Of a DNA stretch of 64,000 bases, positions 51,176 through 60,066 are shown piece after piece. Position 1 is the stretch's first letter; every line of letters starts with the position of its first letter. The notes under the pieces were generated by a model. That model was not told the origin of the DNA and made no database searches. It was given only the letters and a program-made list of their open reading frames with translations. The DNA lies in assembly GCF_003602005.1 (NCBI RefSeq), contig NZ_QZWD01000004.1:124001-188000 (forward strand), written 5' to 3'. A program made the translations under genes and the position numbers. This stretch comes from Salinisphaera sp. Q1T1-3. Lineage in GTDB: Bacteria > Pseudomonadota > Gammaproteobacteria > Nevskiales > Salinisphaeraceae.

Positions 51176-51990
51176 TCAGAACGAAGCCCGCAGCCCAAGC
51201 GTTGCGGTGCGCGGCGCGCCGGGCTGAACCCACAGCCTAGAGTAACTATTGGCGTACCAATGCGTATCGAACGGATTGGGGAGCCTGGCAAAAGCGGTCA
51301 GATTGTCGGTGAGGCCGACTTCGCCGAAAACACGAAACAGGACATGATCCGGCAAGGTGAAATCGGTACCGGTGGCCCCCAAGCGCTCACCGACATATTG
51401 CATCCCGGCACCCGCCATGACGCCCCTGCCAAGAACGAGTAAACGTTTCTGGGCCTGGGCATTGAGCGGATGATCGGGGATGTTGATCAGCGGATCGCCC
51501 GGATTGATATCGAATGTGAAATTCGGGTCTTGCACGCTTGAGCGTGACTCGGCGTCCACATAGGCATAGCTCAGCCGGAACGCCACACGTGCCGGCAACT
51601 CGCCCGATAGATCGAGCGCCACACCGCGGCTACGCGCCTTGCCGATGGCCACGGAAAAACCGGGGTTGTTGATATCGCTGGCAAGAACGTTCTTCTTGTT
51701 CAACTGAAATACAGCGACTGTGCCGGTGATCGCGCCGCCGAGAAATGAGAGCGTCGTCCCGGCCTCGACTGATCGCGTCTCCTCCGGATCAAAGATCCTG
51801 CCCGCGACGTCGGTAACGGTATTGGCTCGAAAGCCAACGCCGTAGGCAGTGTAAATCGTCGCCGGATCGCTCAGTTCGTAGACAATGACGGCCTGTGGGC
51901 TGACCCGGCCCTTGCGACGCTCGCTGTCGACATTCGTGATCTCGTTTTCCGTGCGCAACATGAAGTCGTCGTAGCGCACGCCGACTGGCG
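51176..51990 (-). pseudogene. TonB-dependent receptor, 3' remnant
   Basis: About 270 codons match the C-terminal beta-barrel of a TonB-dependent (siderophore-type) receptor. It opens with GVRYDDF, continues TNVDSERRKGRVSPQAVIVY and YTAYGVGFRANTV, and ends NPFDTHWYANSYSRLWVQPGAPRTATLGLRASF in pieces, with the terminal Phe needed for outer-membrane insertion. A full receptor has 650-800 residues with plug and TonB box; these are absent upstream. The open frame extends to an ATG at 52081 but without family sequence or signal peptide. It sits beside the metal ABC operon and may be a decayed partner. Confidence 0.8.
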
Positions 51991-52237
51991 ACGGCGTTTC
52001 TGATCGAACCGGCAAGCCCGGTGGCCGGAACCGTGTCGACACGCTGCCGATCCCCGGGATCGGTCCAGTGTCGCGATCCATGCTCTGGCCCAGCGCTGTT
52101 CATCGCATTGGCCGGGATAGGCCTGACATTGACCTGACATGGTCACGCTGATCTGCCGAGGCGCTCGGGCATCGACGCCGCTTTCGATACCGAGCCGAGA
52201 CGCAGGTGTTGCCTGAAAACCCCGGCGCGGCGCGCTT

Positions 52238-52420
52238 TTACGGCCGGTGTGTTGCCGGTAAAACGACGTCGAGCCCGGCACCGTCGAAGACCATGCGCAC
52301 CTGCGCCTGATCCGGCCCATCGCCTATCGGCCACGAATCGACGACGGCCGCCGGACCTCTACGGGCCGCAATGACGTCGTGCCCCGCCGGAAACGCCGCC
52401 AGCCACGCCTGCCGCTCGTT
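52238..52420 (-). pseudogene. Possible start-less gene fragment overlapping sitD
   Basis: A frame different from sitD reads NERQAWLAAFPAGHDVIAAR and later VRMVFDGAGLDVVLPATHRP before a TAA. The composition (Asp, Val, Phe, Trp, few Arg/Ser) looks like real protein and not like a high-GC shadow, but there is no ATG, GTG or TTG start. The sitD tail over the same DNA is Arg/Gly-rich and unlike the family. This could be the end of a gene fused or truncated by deletion, or a frameshift in sitD. I do not recognise it. Confidence 0.3.
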
Positions 52421-53258
52421 CGCTCTTGCGACGCGCGTTCCGGCGGCTGGTCTGGAGCCGATAGACGAAGGCCACGATGAACAGGGCCGACAGGATCAAT
52501 ACCACCGTCGGCGCCGTGGCGCTGTCGATGAAGAAACTCAGGTATGCCCCGGCCAGCATAGAGAAGATGCAGACCGCCACGGCCACCGCGAGCATCGGCC
52601 CGAAGCGGCGCACCGTGAGATAGGCGATCGCCCCGGGGGTGATGACGAGGGCCACCGCCAGAATCAGGCCTACCGAGGTCAGCGTGGCCACGATGGTCAA
52701 CGACAGACAGACCAGCAGCGCATAGTGCAACACCCCGGTTTTCAGCCCCGATGCGCGAGCCTGGGCCGGGTCAAAAGACTGCAGGACGAAATCCTTCCAT
52801 TTGAGCAACAGCACGGCCGAGACCACCGCGCCGATCACTCCGGCGGTGATCAGATCCCGGGTGCCGATGCCCAGCATGTTGCCGAACAGGACATGGTCGA
52901 GATGCTCGTTGGTATGCACCCACGTATACATCACGATGCCGACCGCGAACATGCCGGAGAACACCACGCCCAGCACCGTGTCCTGTTTCACCCGGCTGTT
53001 CTGCGATAGATAGCCGGTAGCCAGCACACAAGTCATACCGGCCACGAAAGCGCCAACGATCAACGGGGCCCCGATGATCCAGGCCAGCACCACGCCAGGC
53101 AGCGTGGCATGGCTGGTGCCGTCGCCCATGAGCGCCCAGCCCTTGAGCACCAGGAAACAGGACAGCAGCGCGGTGGGCGGGCCCACGCAAAGTGCGATCC
53201 AGAACGCGTTGCGCATGAACGAGAACTGGAACGGCAGTAGCAGAGTGTCGATACTCAT
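52359..53258 (-). CDS. sitD: Metal ABC transporter permease (SitD/YfeD-like)
   Basis: The 299-residue ABC-3 type permease has eight predicted helices. Typical segments are FMRNAFWIALCVGPPTALLS, LMGDGTSHATLPGVVLAWII and VALVITPGAIAYLTVRRFG. With SitC it forms the membrane channel of an Mn2+/Fe2+ importer. The start overlaps the sitC stop (ATGA). The C-terminal 25 residues after YRLQTSRR are Arg/Gly-rich and unusual for the family; a start-less reading frame in another phase overlaps this tail. Confidence 0.9.
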   Translation of the reverse strand: MSIDTLLLPFQFSFMRNAFWIALCVGPPTALLSCFLVLKGWALMGDGTSHATLPGVVLAWIIGAPLIVGAFVAGMTCVLATGYLSQNSRVKQDTVLGVVFSGMFAVGIVMYTWVHTNEHLDHVLFGNMLGIGTRDLITAGVIGAVVSAVLLLKWKDFVLQSFDPAQARASGLKTGVLHYALLVCLSLTIVATLTSVGLILAVALVITPGAIAYLTVRRFGPMLAVAVAVCIFSMLAGAYLSFFIDSATAPTVVLILSALFIVAFVYRLQTSRRNARRKSERAAGVAGGVSGGARRHCGP

Positions 53259-54178
53259 GGTCCGGGCCCCGCCGATCGGTTTACGTTGTCGCCTATCGGG
53301 CCGCCCGTCGACGACACATCAACCGCCTGGCGATGCGCGTGCCGGGCCCTGCGCTGGCTGGCCAGCAGTCCGTGCTTGGGCGCGAAGACGAACACACCAA
53401 GAAAGATCAGCGTCTGCAGGCTGACAATGATGCCGCCGGTCGCCCCGTCCAGAAAGTAACTGACATAGGCGCCAACGAAGCTGGTCAGCGTACCGATGAC
53501 CACCGACAGCCCGATCAGCCGCGGGAACCGATCCGACAACAGATAGGCCGTCGCGCCCGGCGTGACGACCATCGCAATGACCAGAAACGCGCCGACCGTG
53601 ATCATGGCCGCCACGATCGCGGCCGACAGCAGCGCAAAGAACACCAGCTTCAAGCGTTCCGGATGCAGCCCGATCGAACGGGCATGATTTTCGTCGAAGA
53701 AGGTGACCATCAGGTCTTTCCACTTCGTCAGCAGCACCGCCAGACACACAACGCCGATGAGAGCCAGTTGCAGGGTATCGCTCGGCGTGATCGCCAGAAT
53801 ATTGCCCATGATGATGGTCTGGATGCTCACCGCCATCGGGCTGAGCGACACCATGAACAGCCCCAGGCCGAAGAAGGAAGTGAAGATGATGCCGATGATC
53901 ACATCGATCTTGAGCCCGGAACGCTCGCTCAGAAACAGCATGGCCCCGGCCGCCAATCCCCCGGCAATGAAGGCACCGACGGAAAACGGCAGGCCCAGCA
54001 TGAATGCCCCGGCCACGCCAGGCACCACCGAATGGCTCAGGGCATCGCCGATCAGCGACCAGCCCTTGAGCATCAGATAAGACGACAGGAACGCACAGAC
54101 GCCACCCACCAACGCCGACACCCACATCGCATTGCGCATGTAGCTATAGGTGAACGGCTCGACCAGGACATCGATCAT
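53255..54178 (-). CDS. sitC: Metal ABC transporter permease (SitC/YfeC-like)
   Basis: The 307-residue ABC-3 permease opens with EPFTYSYMRNAMWVSALVGG and has LMLKGWSLIGDALSHSVVPG and VIAMVVTPGATAYLLSDRFP, the standard motifs of the manganese/iron/zinc permease family. Eight helices are predicted, followed by a polar tail of about 30 residues. It overlaps sitB upstream and sitD downstream by four bases each. It is paralogous to SitD, as usual for SitC/SitD heterodimers. Confidence 0.93.
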   Translation of the reverse strand: MIDVLVEPFTYSYMRNAMWVSALVGGVCAFLSSYLMLKGWSLIGDALSHSVVPGVAGAFMLGLPFSVGAFIAGGLAAGAMLFLSERSGLKIDVIIGIIFTSFFGLGLFMVSLSPMAVSIQTIIMGNILAITPSDTLQLALIGVVCLAVLLTKWKDLMVTFFDENHARSIGLHPERLKLVFFALLSAAIVAAMITVGAFLVIAMVVTPGATAYLLSDRFPRLIGLSVVIGTLTSFVGAYVSYFLDGATGGIIVSLQTLIFLGVFVFAPKHGLLASQRRARHAHRQAVDVSSTGGPIGDNVNRSAGPGP

Positions 54179-55161
54179 GGCGCGCTCGCATGCGATGCCG
54201 AGGTCAGCGGCGCCGGCCGGCGGCTGTCGCTCGCGGCCGGGGCGTCCTCGTGAACCCAGGATCGTTCATCGTCGGTGACGATGGCCCCCTGCCGCGGGTC
54301 ATCGCGCCCATCGCCGTCCAGATTGAGATGATGCAGCACGCCGTCGAAGGCCTGCTCCAGATTCTCCCGAGTGAACGTGGTTTCGGTTGGACCGAAGGTC
54401 AGCACCGTCTTTTTCACCAATACGGTGTGGTCACAGAACGCCGGCACGCTGCCCAGGTTATGCGTGGAAACCAGCATCACCCGTCCCTCGTCGCGCAGCT
54501 CGCGTAGCAGGGCGACGATACGATCCTCGGTACCGACATCGACACCGGTGAAAGGCTCATCGAGCAGGATGACACGGCTGTTCTGGGCCAATGCACGCGC
54601 CAGGAACACCCGCTTTCGCTGCCCACCGGACAGCTCACCGATCTGGCGATGGCGGAACTCGGTCATGCCGACCCGGGCCAGAGCCTGATCGACGGCCTCG
54701 TGATCACTACGCCTGGGCCGACGAAGAAACCCCATATGGCCATAGCGGCCCATCATCACGACATCCTCGACCAGGATCGGAAAATCCCAGTCCACGTCTT
54801 CGGCCTGTGGCACATAAGCGACCATGTTCTCGCGCAGCGCCTGCCTGACGGTCCGGCCCAGCAGCCGGATATCGCCTTCGGCGAGCGGCACGAAACCCAT
54901 GATGGCCTTGAACAATGTGGACTTGCCCGCGCCGTTGACCCCCACCAGGGCAGCGATCGAGCCACGCGGAGTCGCAAAGCTGGCATCAAAGAGCGCGGTA
55001 TGGCCATTGCGATACGTCACCGTAACGTGACGTGCCACGATGCCCTCGGCCAGATCCGGACCAGCCGGGCTCGACCCGGTCGTCCCCCCCGGTGGCGCAA
55101 CCGGCGCCGATTCATTGTCGGCCGTGCCGTGTGCACCCGAGGGGGTGTTTCCCATGATCAT
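54175..55161 (-). CDS. sitB: Metal ABC transporter ATP-binding protein (SitB/YfeB-like)
   Basis: The 328-residue ATPase has Walker A GVNGAGKSTLFKAIMG, signature LSGGQRKRVFLARAL, Walker B VILLDEPFTGVD and switch His STHNLGSV. The pattern VNGAGKSTLFK and the QxEDVDWDFPILVEDVVMMGRYGHMGFLRRP-type middle (seen in parts) are characteristic of Mn/Fe-specific members. It has an N-terminal extension of about 38 polar residues and a C-terminal tail of about 50, both longer than in most homologues. Four-base overlaps on both sides tie it to the operon. Confidence 0.94.
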   Translation of the reverse strand: MIMGNTPSGAHGTADNESAPVAPPGGTTGSSPAGPDLAEGIVARHVTVTYRNGHTALFDASFATPRGSIAALVGVNGAGKSTLFKAIMGFVPLAEGDIRLLGRTVRQALRENMVAYVPQAEDVDWDFPILVEDVVMMGRYGHMGFLRRPRRSDHEAVDQALARVGMTEFRHRQIGELSGGQRKRVFLARALAQNSRVILLDEPFTGVDVGTEDRIVALLRELRDEGRVMLVSTHNLGSVPAFCDHTVLVKKTVLTFGPTETTFTRENLEQAFDGVLHHLNLDGDGRDDPRQGAIVTDDERSWVHEDAPAASDSRRPAPLTSASHASAP

Positions 55162-56066
55162 TGGCGCCCCTGGTGTAAACCGTCGGCAATGGTCTGGGCA
55201 TCCATCCGCAACAGTTCCAGATAGGTCGGCACCGGCCCGTTGCGCCGTGAGAGCGAATCGACATAGAGCACGCCGCCATAATGGGCGCCCGTCTCACGGG
55301 CAACCTGTCTGGCCGGGGAGGTATTGACCGTACTCTCACAGAACACTGCCGGGATGCCGTGCTTGCGCACCCCATCGACGACTTGGCGCACCTGCTGCGG
55401 CGTGCCGGTCTGATCGGCGTTGATCGGCCACAGGTAGAGCTCTTTCATCTTGAAATCCCGCGCCAGATAGCTGAACGCGCCCTCGCAACTCACCAACCAG
55501 CGGCGCGACTCCGGAATTCGGGCAATTCGATCCTGCAGCGGACGGATCGTGTCACGGATCTTTTTCTTGTAAGCCTCGGCGTTCGTCCGATAGTCGGCAG
55601 CGTTGTCCGGGTCCTGCCTGATTAGCGCATCGCGGATGTTGTCCACGTAAATCGTTGCCCCCTGCAATCCCATCCACGCATGCGGATTGGCCCTGCCCTC
55701 GTATTCGCCTGAGGCGATTGGAATCGGATCGACGCCGTCACTGAGCGTGGCTGATGGCACGTCACCGATGTGGGCGAGAAACTGCTGAAACCAACGCTCG
55801 AGATTGAAGCCGTTATAAAGAATGAGATCCGCATCGCTGGCCTGGACGATGTCCTGCGGCGTGGGTGAATACCCATGAATCTCGGCCCCCGGCTTGGTGA
55901 TCGAGACCACACGGGCATGATCCCCGGCCACGTTGCGGGCCATGTCCGCCAGGATCGTGAACGTAGTGGCGACCTTGAACTGGCCGTCATCACGCACACC
56001 GGCCTGACTCGTTGTCACGAGCCCCAAGGCGAACACGACAGCAACCATCAATCTTCGAACCTGCAT
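55158..56066 (-). CDS. sitA: Mn/Fe ABC transporter substrate-binding protein (SitA/YfeA-like)
   Basis: The 302-residue periplasmic receptor has a signal peptide (MVAVVFALGLVTTSQA). The metal ligands are His64 (GAEIHGYSPTP), His129 (NPHAWM), Glu195 (SCEGAFSYLA) and Asp270 (VDSLS). Glu at the third position, with EGAFSYLA, is typical of the Mn2+/Fe2+ branch (SitA, YfeA, PsaA-like); zinc receptors have His there and a His-rich loop, which is absent. It heads the sitABCD operon. A DtxR/MntR-like palindrome lies 73 bases upstream. Confidence 0.93.
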   Translation of the reverse strand: MQVRRLMVAVVFALGLVTTSQAGVRDDGQFKVATTFTILADMARNVAGDHARVVSITKPGAEIHGYSPTPQDIVQASDADLILYNGFNLERWFQQFLAHIGDVPSATLSDGVDPIPIASGEYEGRANPHAWMGLQGATIYVDNIRDALIRQDPDNAADYRTNAEAYKKKIRDTIRPLQDRIARIPESRRWLVSCEGAFSYLARDFKMKELYLWPINADQTGTPQQVRQVVDGVRKHGIPAVFCESTVNTSPARQVARETGAHYGGVLYVDSLSRRNGPVPTYLELLRMDAQTIADGLHQGRQ

Positions 56067-56138
56067 CGGTATCTCCCGGCCACGCCGTGGAAACGGTCGA
56101 CCTGCGAGCGCCGGCTATGATTTGCCCACGCCATAAAG

Positions 56139-56154
56139 TTTAGACTAGGCTAAA
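56139..56154. promoter_or_regulatory. DtxR/MntR-like metal-regulator operator
   Basis: The palindrome TTTAGACTAGGCTAAA has perfect 5-bp arms TTTAG/CTAAA around ACTAGG. It resembles the TTAGGTTAG-CTAACCTAA type site of DtxR/MntR-family iron or manganese repressors. It sits in an A/T-rich stretch between the divergent sitABCD operon and the OprB-like porin and could control both. No regulator gene is in the window. Confidence 0.6.
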
Positions 56155-56229
56155 TTTATATCTCAAAGGAAGTCAAACTGGAATATCGTGATTTCCGCTG
56201 TCGTTTACACCGAAAGAACAGGACGTCTT

Positions 56230-57513
56230 ATGCCGGGACAGCGCCCGTACATCGACACACCCGGGCCGCGAACCGATACCTCCTGGGTTCGTCACCGAAG
56301 CGCGCGTCACCACGCGGCTTTGGCCGGCGTGATCGGCGCCGCCCTGACCGCCAGTCCATCAGTGGATGCAGACGATATCGGCATCAACGGCGAAACACCG
56401 GCCGTACTGGCCGACTCAGCCCCGGCCGGTCTGCGGGACGCAGCCGCCGCGCATGGTCTGAGCTTCGATGTCACTGGCGTCGGCGATTACTCGCTCGTTC
56501 TGGACGGCGGCGCATCGCCTCGTGCAAGCGCTGCCCGTTATCTGATCGAGGCAGGCGTCACACTCGACACGGCGCGTGCCTTCGGTCTGCCGGGAGGGAA
56601 GCTTCGTGCGGCCTACGTCGGCTTTCACGGCGACAACGGCAATCTCGATACCGGCGATCTTCAGGTCTATTCCAATATCGACGAGACGCCGTTCGATGCG
56701 TTCTATGCTCTCTGGTATCGACAATCGTTGTTCAACGACCACCTGGCGCTGAAGATCGGCAAGATGGATATCAACGACGACTTCGCCTACGTCGACAACG
56801 GGCAGGGGTTCATCCACTCATCGCCCGGCTTTTCGCCGACAGTCCTGGGTTTTCCTTCTTACCCCGACCCGGCCACCGGTGTCGCTGTCTTCGCCAGCCT
56901 GCCAAGCGGCTGGTATGCCCGCGCCGGTATCTACGACGGATCGAGCCTGAACGGGCGTCGCACCGGGACCCGCGGCCCGCGCGATTTTCTGACCAACGAC
57001 GACCGATTCACGATCGGCGAAGCCGGCCTCGACTACAGGCTGGGTGATCGCACCGGACGGCTCGGCGTGGGCTATTGGCGACACGCCAGCACACTCGAGC
57101 GATTCGACGGGGGTACCGATAACGGCAGCGACGGGCTATATATCGTCTGGGATCAATCCCTCTATGCCGACCCGACCTCGACATTCGCCATTGACGGGTT
57201 TGCCCAGTACGGCCAAGCCGACGATACCGTGAGCGAGATGACATCGCACGTGGGAGCCGGCGTACAGATCACCGGGTTGTTCCAGGGCCGAGACGCGGAT
57301 GTCACGGGCTTCATGGCCAGCCGCGTCGGCCTGTCGAACGCCCCGGGTGCGGATTTCACGGCCGACCAGGAGACAGCGATCGAGGTCTTTCATGCGGTTC
57401 GCGCCACGAACTGGCTGACGATCAAGCCGGACTTCCAATACATCATCAATCCGGGCGGCATGGGTCTCGACGATGCCCGCGTTGCCACCTTGCGCGTCGA
57501 GGCGAATATTTAG
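56230..57513 (+). CDS. OprB-family porin
   Basis: The 427-residue outer-membrane beta-barrel shows OprB patterns: GVGDYSLVLDGG, LRAAYVGFHGDNGN, YALWYRQSLFNDHLALKIGKMDINDDF with the FIHSSPGFSP block, GWYARAGIYDG, and KPDFQYIINPGG near the end. The N-terminal extension before the signal-peptide core (AALAGVIGAALTASPSVDA) is long. I take the ATG at 56230; a GTG at 56188 is also open. The last residues are RVEANI with the stop inside TTAG at the edge of a family A element, where OprB proteins usually end in Phe. Being divergent from sitABCD, it may admit metal ions or chelates in place of sugars. Confidence 0.82.
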   Translation: MPGQRPYIDTPGPRTDTSWVRHRSARHHAALAGVIGAALTASPSVDADDIGINGETPAVLADSAPAGLRDAAAAHGLSFDVTGVGDYSLVLDGGASPRASAARYLIEAGVTLDTARAFGLPGGKLRAAYVGFHGDNGNLDTGDLQVYSNIDETPFDAFYALWYRQSLFNDHLALKIGKMDINDDFAYVDNGQGFIHSSPGFSPTVLGFPSYPDPATGVAVFASLPSGWYARAGIYDGSSLNGRRTGTRGPRDFLTNDDRFTIGEAGLDYRLGDRTGRLGVGYWRHASTLERFDGGTDNGSDGLYIVWDQSLYADPTSTFAIDGFAQYGQADDTVSEMTSHVGAGVQITGLFQGRDADVTGFMASRVGLSNAPGADFTADQETAIEVFHAVRATNWLTIKPDFQYIINPGGMGLDDARVATLRVEANI

Positions 57514-57658
57514 GGCCTGTTGATGTTTCGTGCGAGTCCGCGCCAAGCGCTGTTCTGCGGCAAGACGAGGCGTAGCACGCGCCGCACAGTCACGCTGCGC
57601 CAGCGTGCTAGAACGCTGTACTGCCGCAGAACAGCGCTCGTCGCTTGGGGTTGGGCCG
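57514..57658 (+). mobile_element. Family A inverted-repeat element, one-ended copy with long stem
   Basis: This copy begins directly at the porin stop codon (TTAG at 57510-57513) with GGCCTGTTGATGTTTCGTGC and matches the left half of the copy at 9494. Inside, a perfect 17-bp inverted repeat (AGCGCTGTTCTGCGGCA at 57546-57562 and its complement at 57622-57638) is extended by CCAAGC/GCTTGG. It ends at GTTGGGCCG with no right terminal repeat and lies between the convergent porin and metE genes, where its stem could help end transcription. Confidence 0.75.
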
Positions 57659-57675
57659 TCGGTTTCAGCCGTCGG

Positions 57676-59958
57676 TCAGCCGGTCTGGCTGTACCGTCCC
57701 CGCAGCCGCCTGGCCGCCTCGACCATGTTGGCCAGGGCCGGCTTGACCTCAGCCCAGCCGCGGGTCTTGAGGCCGCAGTCGGGGTTCACCCAGAGCCGGT
57801 CGATGGGCAGGACCTGGGCGGCCTTGTCGAGCAACGTGGTCATTTCATCAACCGTCGGCACGCGTGGACTGTGGATGTCGTAGACGCCCGGCCCAATCTC
57901 GTTGGGATAATCGAAGGCGACGAATGCATCCAGCAGTTCCATATGCGAGCGCGAGGTCTCGATCGAGATACAGTCAGCATCCATCGTGGCGATGGCCTCG
58001 ATGATGTCGTTGAACTCGGAATAACACATATGGGTATGGATCTGGGTGGCATCGGCTACGCCGCCGGCGGCCAGTCGGAAGGCGGCCGTGGCCCAGTCCA
58101 GATAGTCATCCCAGTCCGCCCGGCGCAGCGGCAGGCCTTCGCGGAAGGCGGCCTCGTCGCACTGGATGGCGGCCAGGCCGGCGCGCTCAAGATCGCAGAT
58201 TTCGTCGCGTATGGCCAGCGCCACCTGCCGCACGGTGGCCGAACAGGGTTGGTCATCACGCACGAAGGCCCACTGCACCATCGTGACCGGGCCTGTGAGC
58301 ATGCCTTTCATGGGTTTGTCGGTACGTGACTGGGCGTATTTCGACCATTTCACGGTCATGGCCTCCGGTCGCTGCACATCACCGTAGATAATCGGCGGTT
58401 TGACGTAGCGCGAACCGTACGACTGTACCCAGCCCAAACGCGTGAAGGCATAGCCCTCAAGCTTTTCGCCGAAGTACTCGACCATGTCGTTGCGCTCGAA
58501 TTCGCCGTGCACGAGCATGTCGAATCCCATGTTTTCCTGCAGGGTGACGGCGTCATCGATCTGGCGCTTGAGAAAGACATCGTAGTCACTGTCCGAGAGC
58601 CGGCCTTTCTTATGATCGGCCCGAGCGCGGCGGACATCTATCGTCTGCGGGAAGGAGCCGATGCTGGTGGTAGGCAGCAGGGGCAAATTCAGCTTGGCGC
58701 TTTGTTGACTGGCCCGCGCGGCGTAGCCCGATCGGCGTCGATAATCGGCGGGTGTCAAACCGCCGACGCGGCGCTTGACCAGGTCACTGTGAATGAGCTC
58801 GGAGTGGCGACGCCGATGCATGACGCGCTTGTTGTCAGCCGCGTGCATCTCATCGACCTGACCATCGGCCGCCTTGGCGAGAAACACGATCTCGCCGAGT
58901 TTTTCCTCGGCAAAGGCCAACCAGTCGAGAATGGCATGCGAGAGCCTGGTCTCGTTACGAAGCGTGACCGGACAATGCAACAGGCTGCAGGCCGGAGCGA
59001 GCTCCAGCCGGTCTGTCTCGACGCGTGCCTGACAGGCCGCCAGCGTCTCACGCGCCGCGGCAAGATCGGTCTTCCAGATGTTCCGACCGTCGACCAGACC
59101 AAGCGACAGCACGGTTTCGGGCCCGATCGTCGCCGCGATCGCCGCTGCCTCTTTGGCCCCGCGCACGGCATCGATATGCAGGCCGGCCACCGGCAGCCCG
59201 GTGAACAGCACCTGATTGTCGCGCAGCTCGCCGAAATAGCTCGCCACCATCAGGCGGATGTCCTTGACCTGCGCCAGCGCCGCATACGCGGCGTCGATCA
59301 TCTCGCACTGGGCCTCGGACAGATCGAGCGCAAAAACCGGCTCGTCGAGCTGAACCCAGTCCGCGCCCTGGGCAGCCAGTCTTTCCAGAATCTCGACATA
59401 AACCGGGATCAATCGATCGGCCAGCGATAGCTTGTCCATCCCCGAGCCATCGGCCACTTTCCCGAGTGCCAGATAAGTGGCCGGACCAATCAGCACCGGG
59501 CGAGTATGAATACCCAAGCGCTCGGCCTCGGCGAACTCGTCGAAAACCTTGCTGCCGGCCAGGGTAAAAGTGGTATCGGCCCTGAACTCAGGCACCAGAT
59601 AGTGGTAGTTGGTATCGAACCACTTGGTCATCTCGCAGGCGATGGCCGTGTCGGTGCCGCGGGCCATGGCGAAGGCCAAGTCCAGCCCGGCGTGGCCACC
59701 GTTCCAGTCGAACCGGCTGGGCACATTGCCGAGCAGGCAAGCCATGTCGAGCATGCCGTCGTAGAAGGAAAAATCGTTGGACGGGATCACGTCCAGGCCG
59801 GCGGCTTTCTGTTTGGCCCAGTTGGTACGGCGCAGCGCCGCGCCGCTGGCTCGAAGCGCATCCAGACTTGATTCGCCGGCCCAGTACGCCTCGGTCGCTT
59901 TCTTGAGTTCGCGGCGTTCCCCGATGCGCGGAAAACCCAGATTGGTGGCTTTGGCCAT
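57676..59958 (-). CDS. metE: Cobalamin-independent methionine synthase
   Basis: The 760-residue enzyme transfers a methyl group from 5-methyltetrahydropteroyl-triglutamate to homocysteine. The N-terminal barrel starts ATNLGFPRIGERRELKKATE. The catalytic C-terminal barrel has TTSIGSFPQTIDVRRARADH, the zinc ligands in HTHMCYSEF (His and Cys) and NPDCGLKTRGW (Cys), and a Glu in between. The start at 59958 is the family N-terminus; the frame to 60084 is unrelated. It is divergent from metR. The family A element lies 18 bases beyond its stop. Confidence 0.97.
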   Translation of the reverse strand: MAKATNLGFPRIGERRELKKATEAYWAGESSLDALRASGAALRRTNWAKQKAAGLDVIPSNDFSFYDGMLDMACLLGNVPSRFDWNGGHAGLDLAFAMARGTDTAIACEMTKWFDTNYHYLVPEFRADTTFTLAGSKVFDEFAEAERLGIHTRPVLIGPATYLALGKVADGSGMDKLSLADRLIPVYVEILERLAAQGADWVQLDEPVFALDLSEAQCEMIDAAYAALAQVKDIRLMVASYFGELRDNQVLFTGLPVAGLHIDAVRGAKEAAAIAATIGPETVLSLGLVDGRNIWKTDLAAARETLAACQARVETDRLELAPACSLLHCPVTLRNETRLSHAILDWLAFAEEKLGEIVFLAKAADGQVDEMHAADNKRVMHRRRHSELIHSDLVKRRVGGLTPADYRRRSGYAARASQQSAKLNLPLLPTTSIGSFPQTIDVRRARADHKKGRLSDSDYDVFLKRQIDDAVTLQENMGFDMLVHGEFERNDMVEYFGEKLEGYAFTRLGWVQSYGSRYVKPPIIYGDVQRPEAMTVKWSKYAQSRTDKPMKGMLTGPVTMVQWAFVRDDQPCSATVRQVALAIRDEICDLERAGLAAIQCDEAAFREGLPLRRADWDDYLDWATAAFRLAAGGVADATQIHTHMCYSEFNDIIEAIATMDADCISIETSRSHMELLDAFVAFDYPNEIGPGVYDIHSPRVPTVDEMTTLLDKAAQVLPIDRLWVNPDCGLKTRGWAEVKPALANMVEAARRLRGRYSQTG

Positions 59959-60066
59959 GACACGCTGTCTCGTAGTGGTGTGAACAGGACTGAGTCTGCC
60001 CCTGGCCATACATGAATAAAATCGATATTTTTGCATCGATCGTTTCATTCTCGTCATGGTTCGACG

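Noticed and set aside
50748-52360. Possible integrated island at tRNA-Glu
   Set aside because: A truncated gene near a tRNA suggested an attachment site, but I found no duplicate of the tRNA 3' end, no integrase and no mobility genes.
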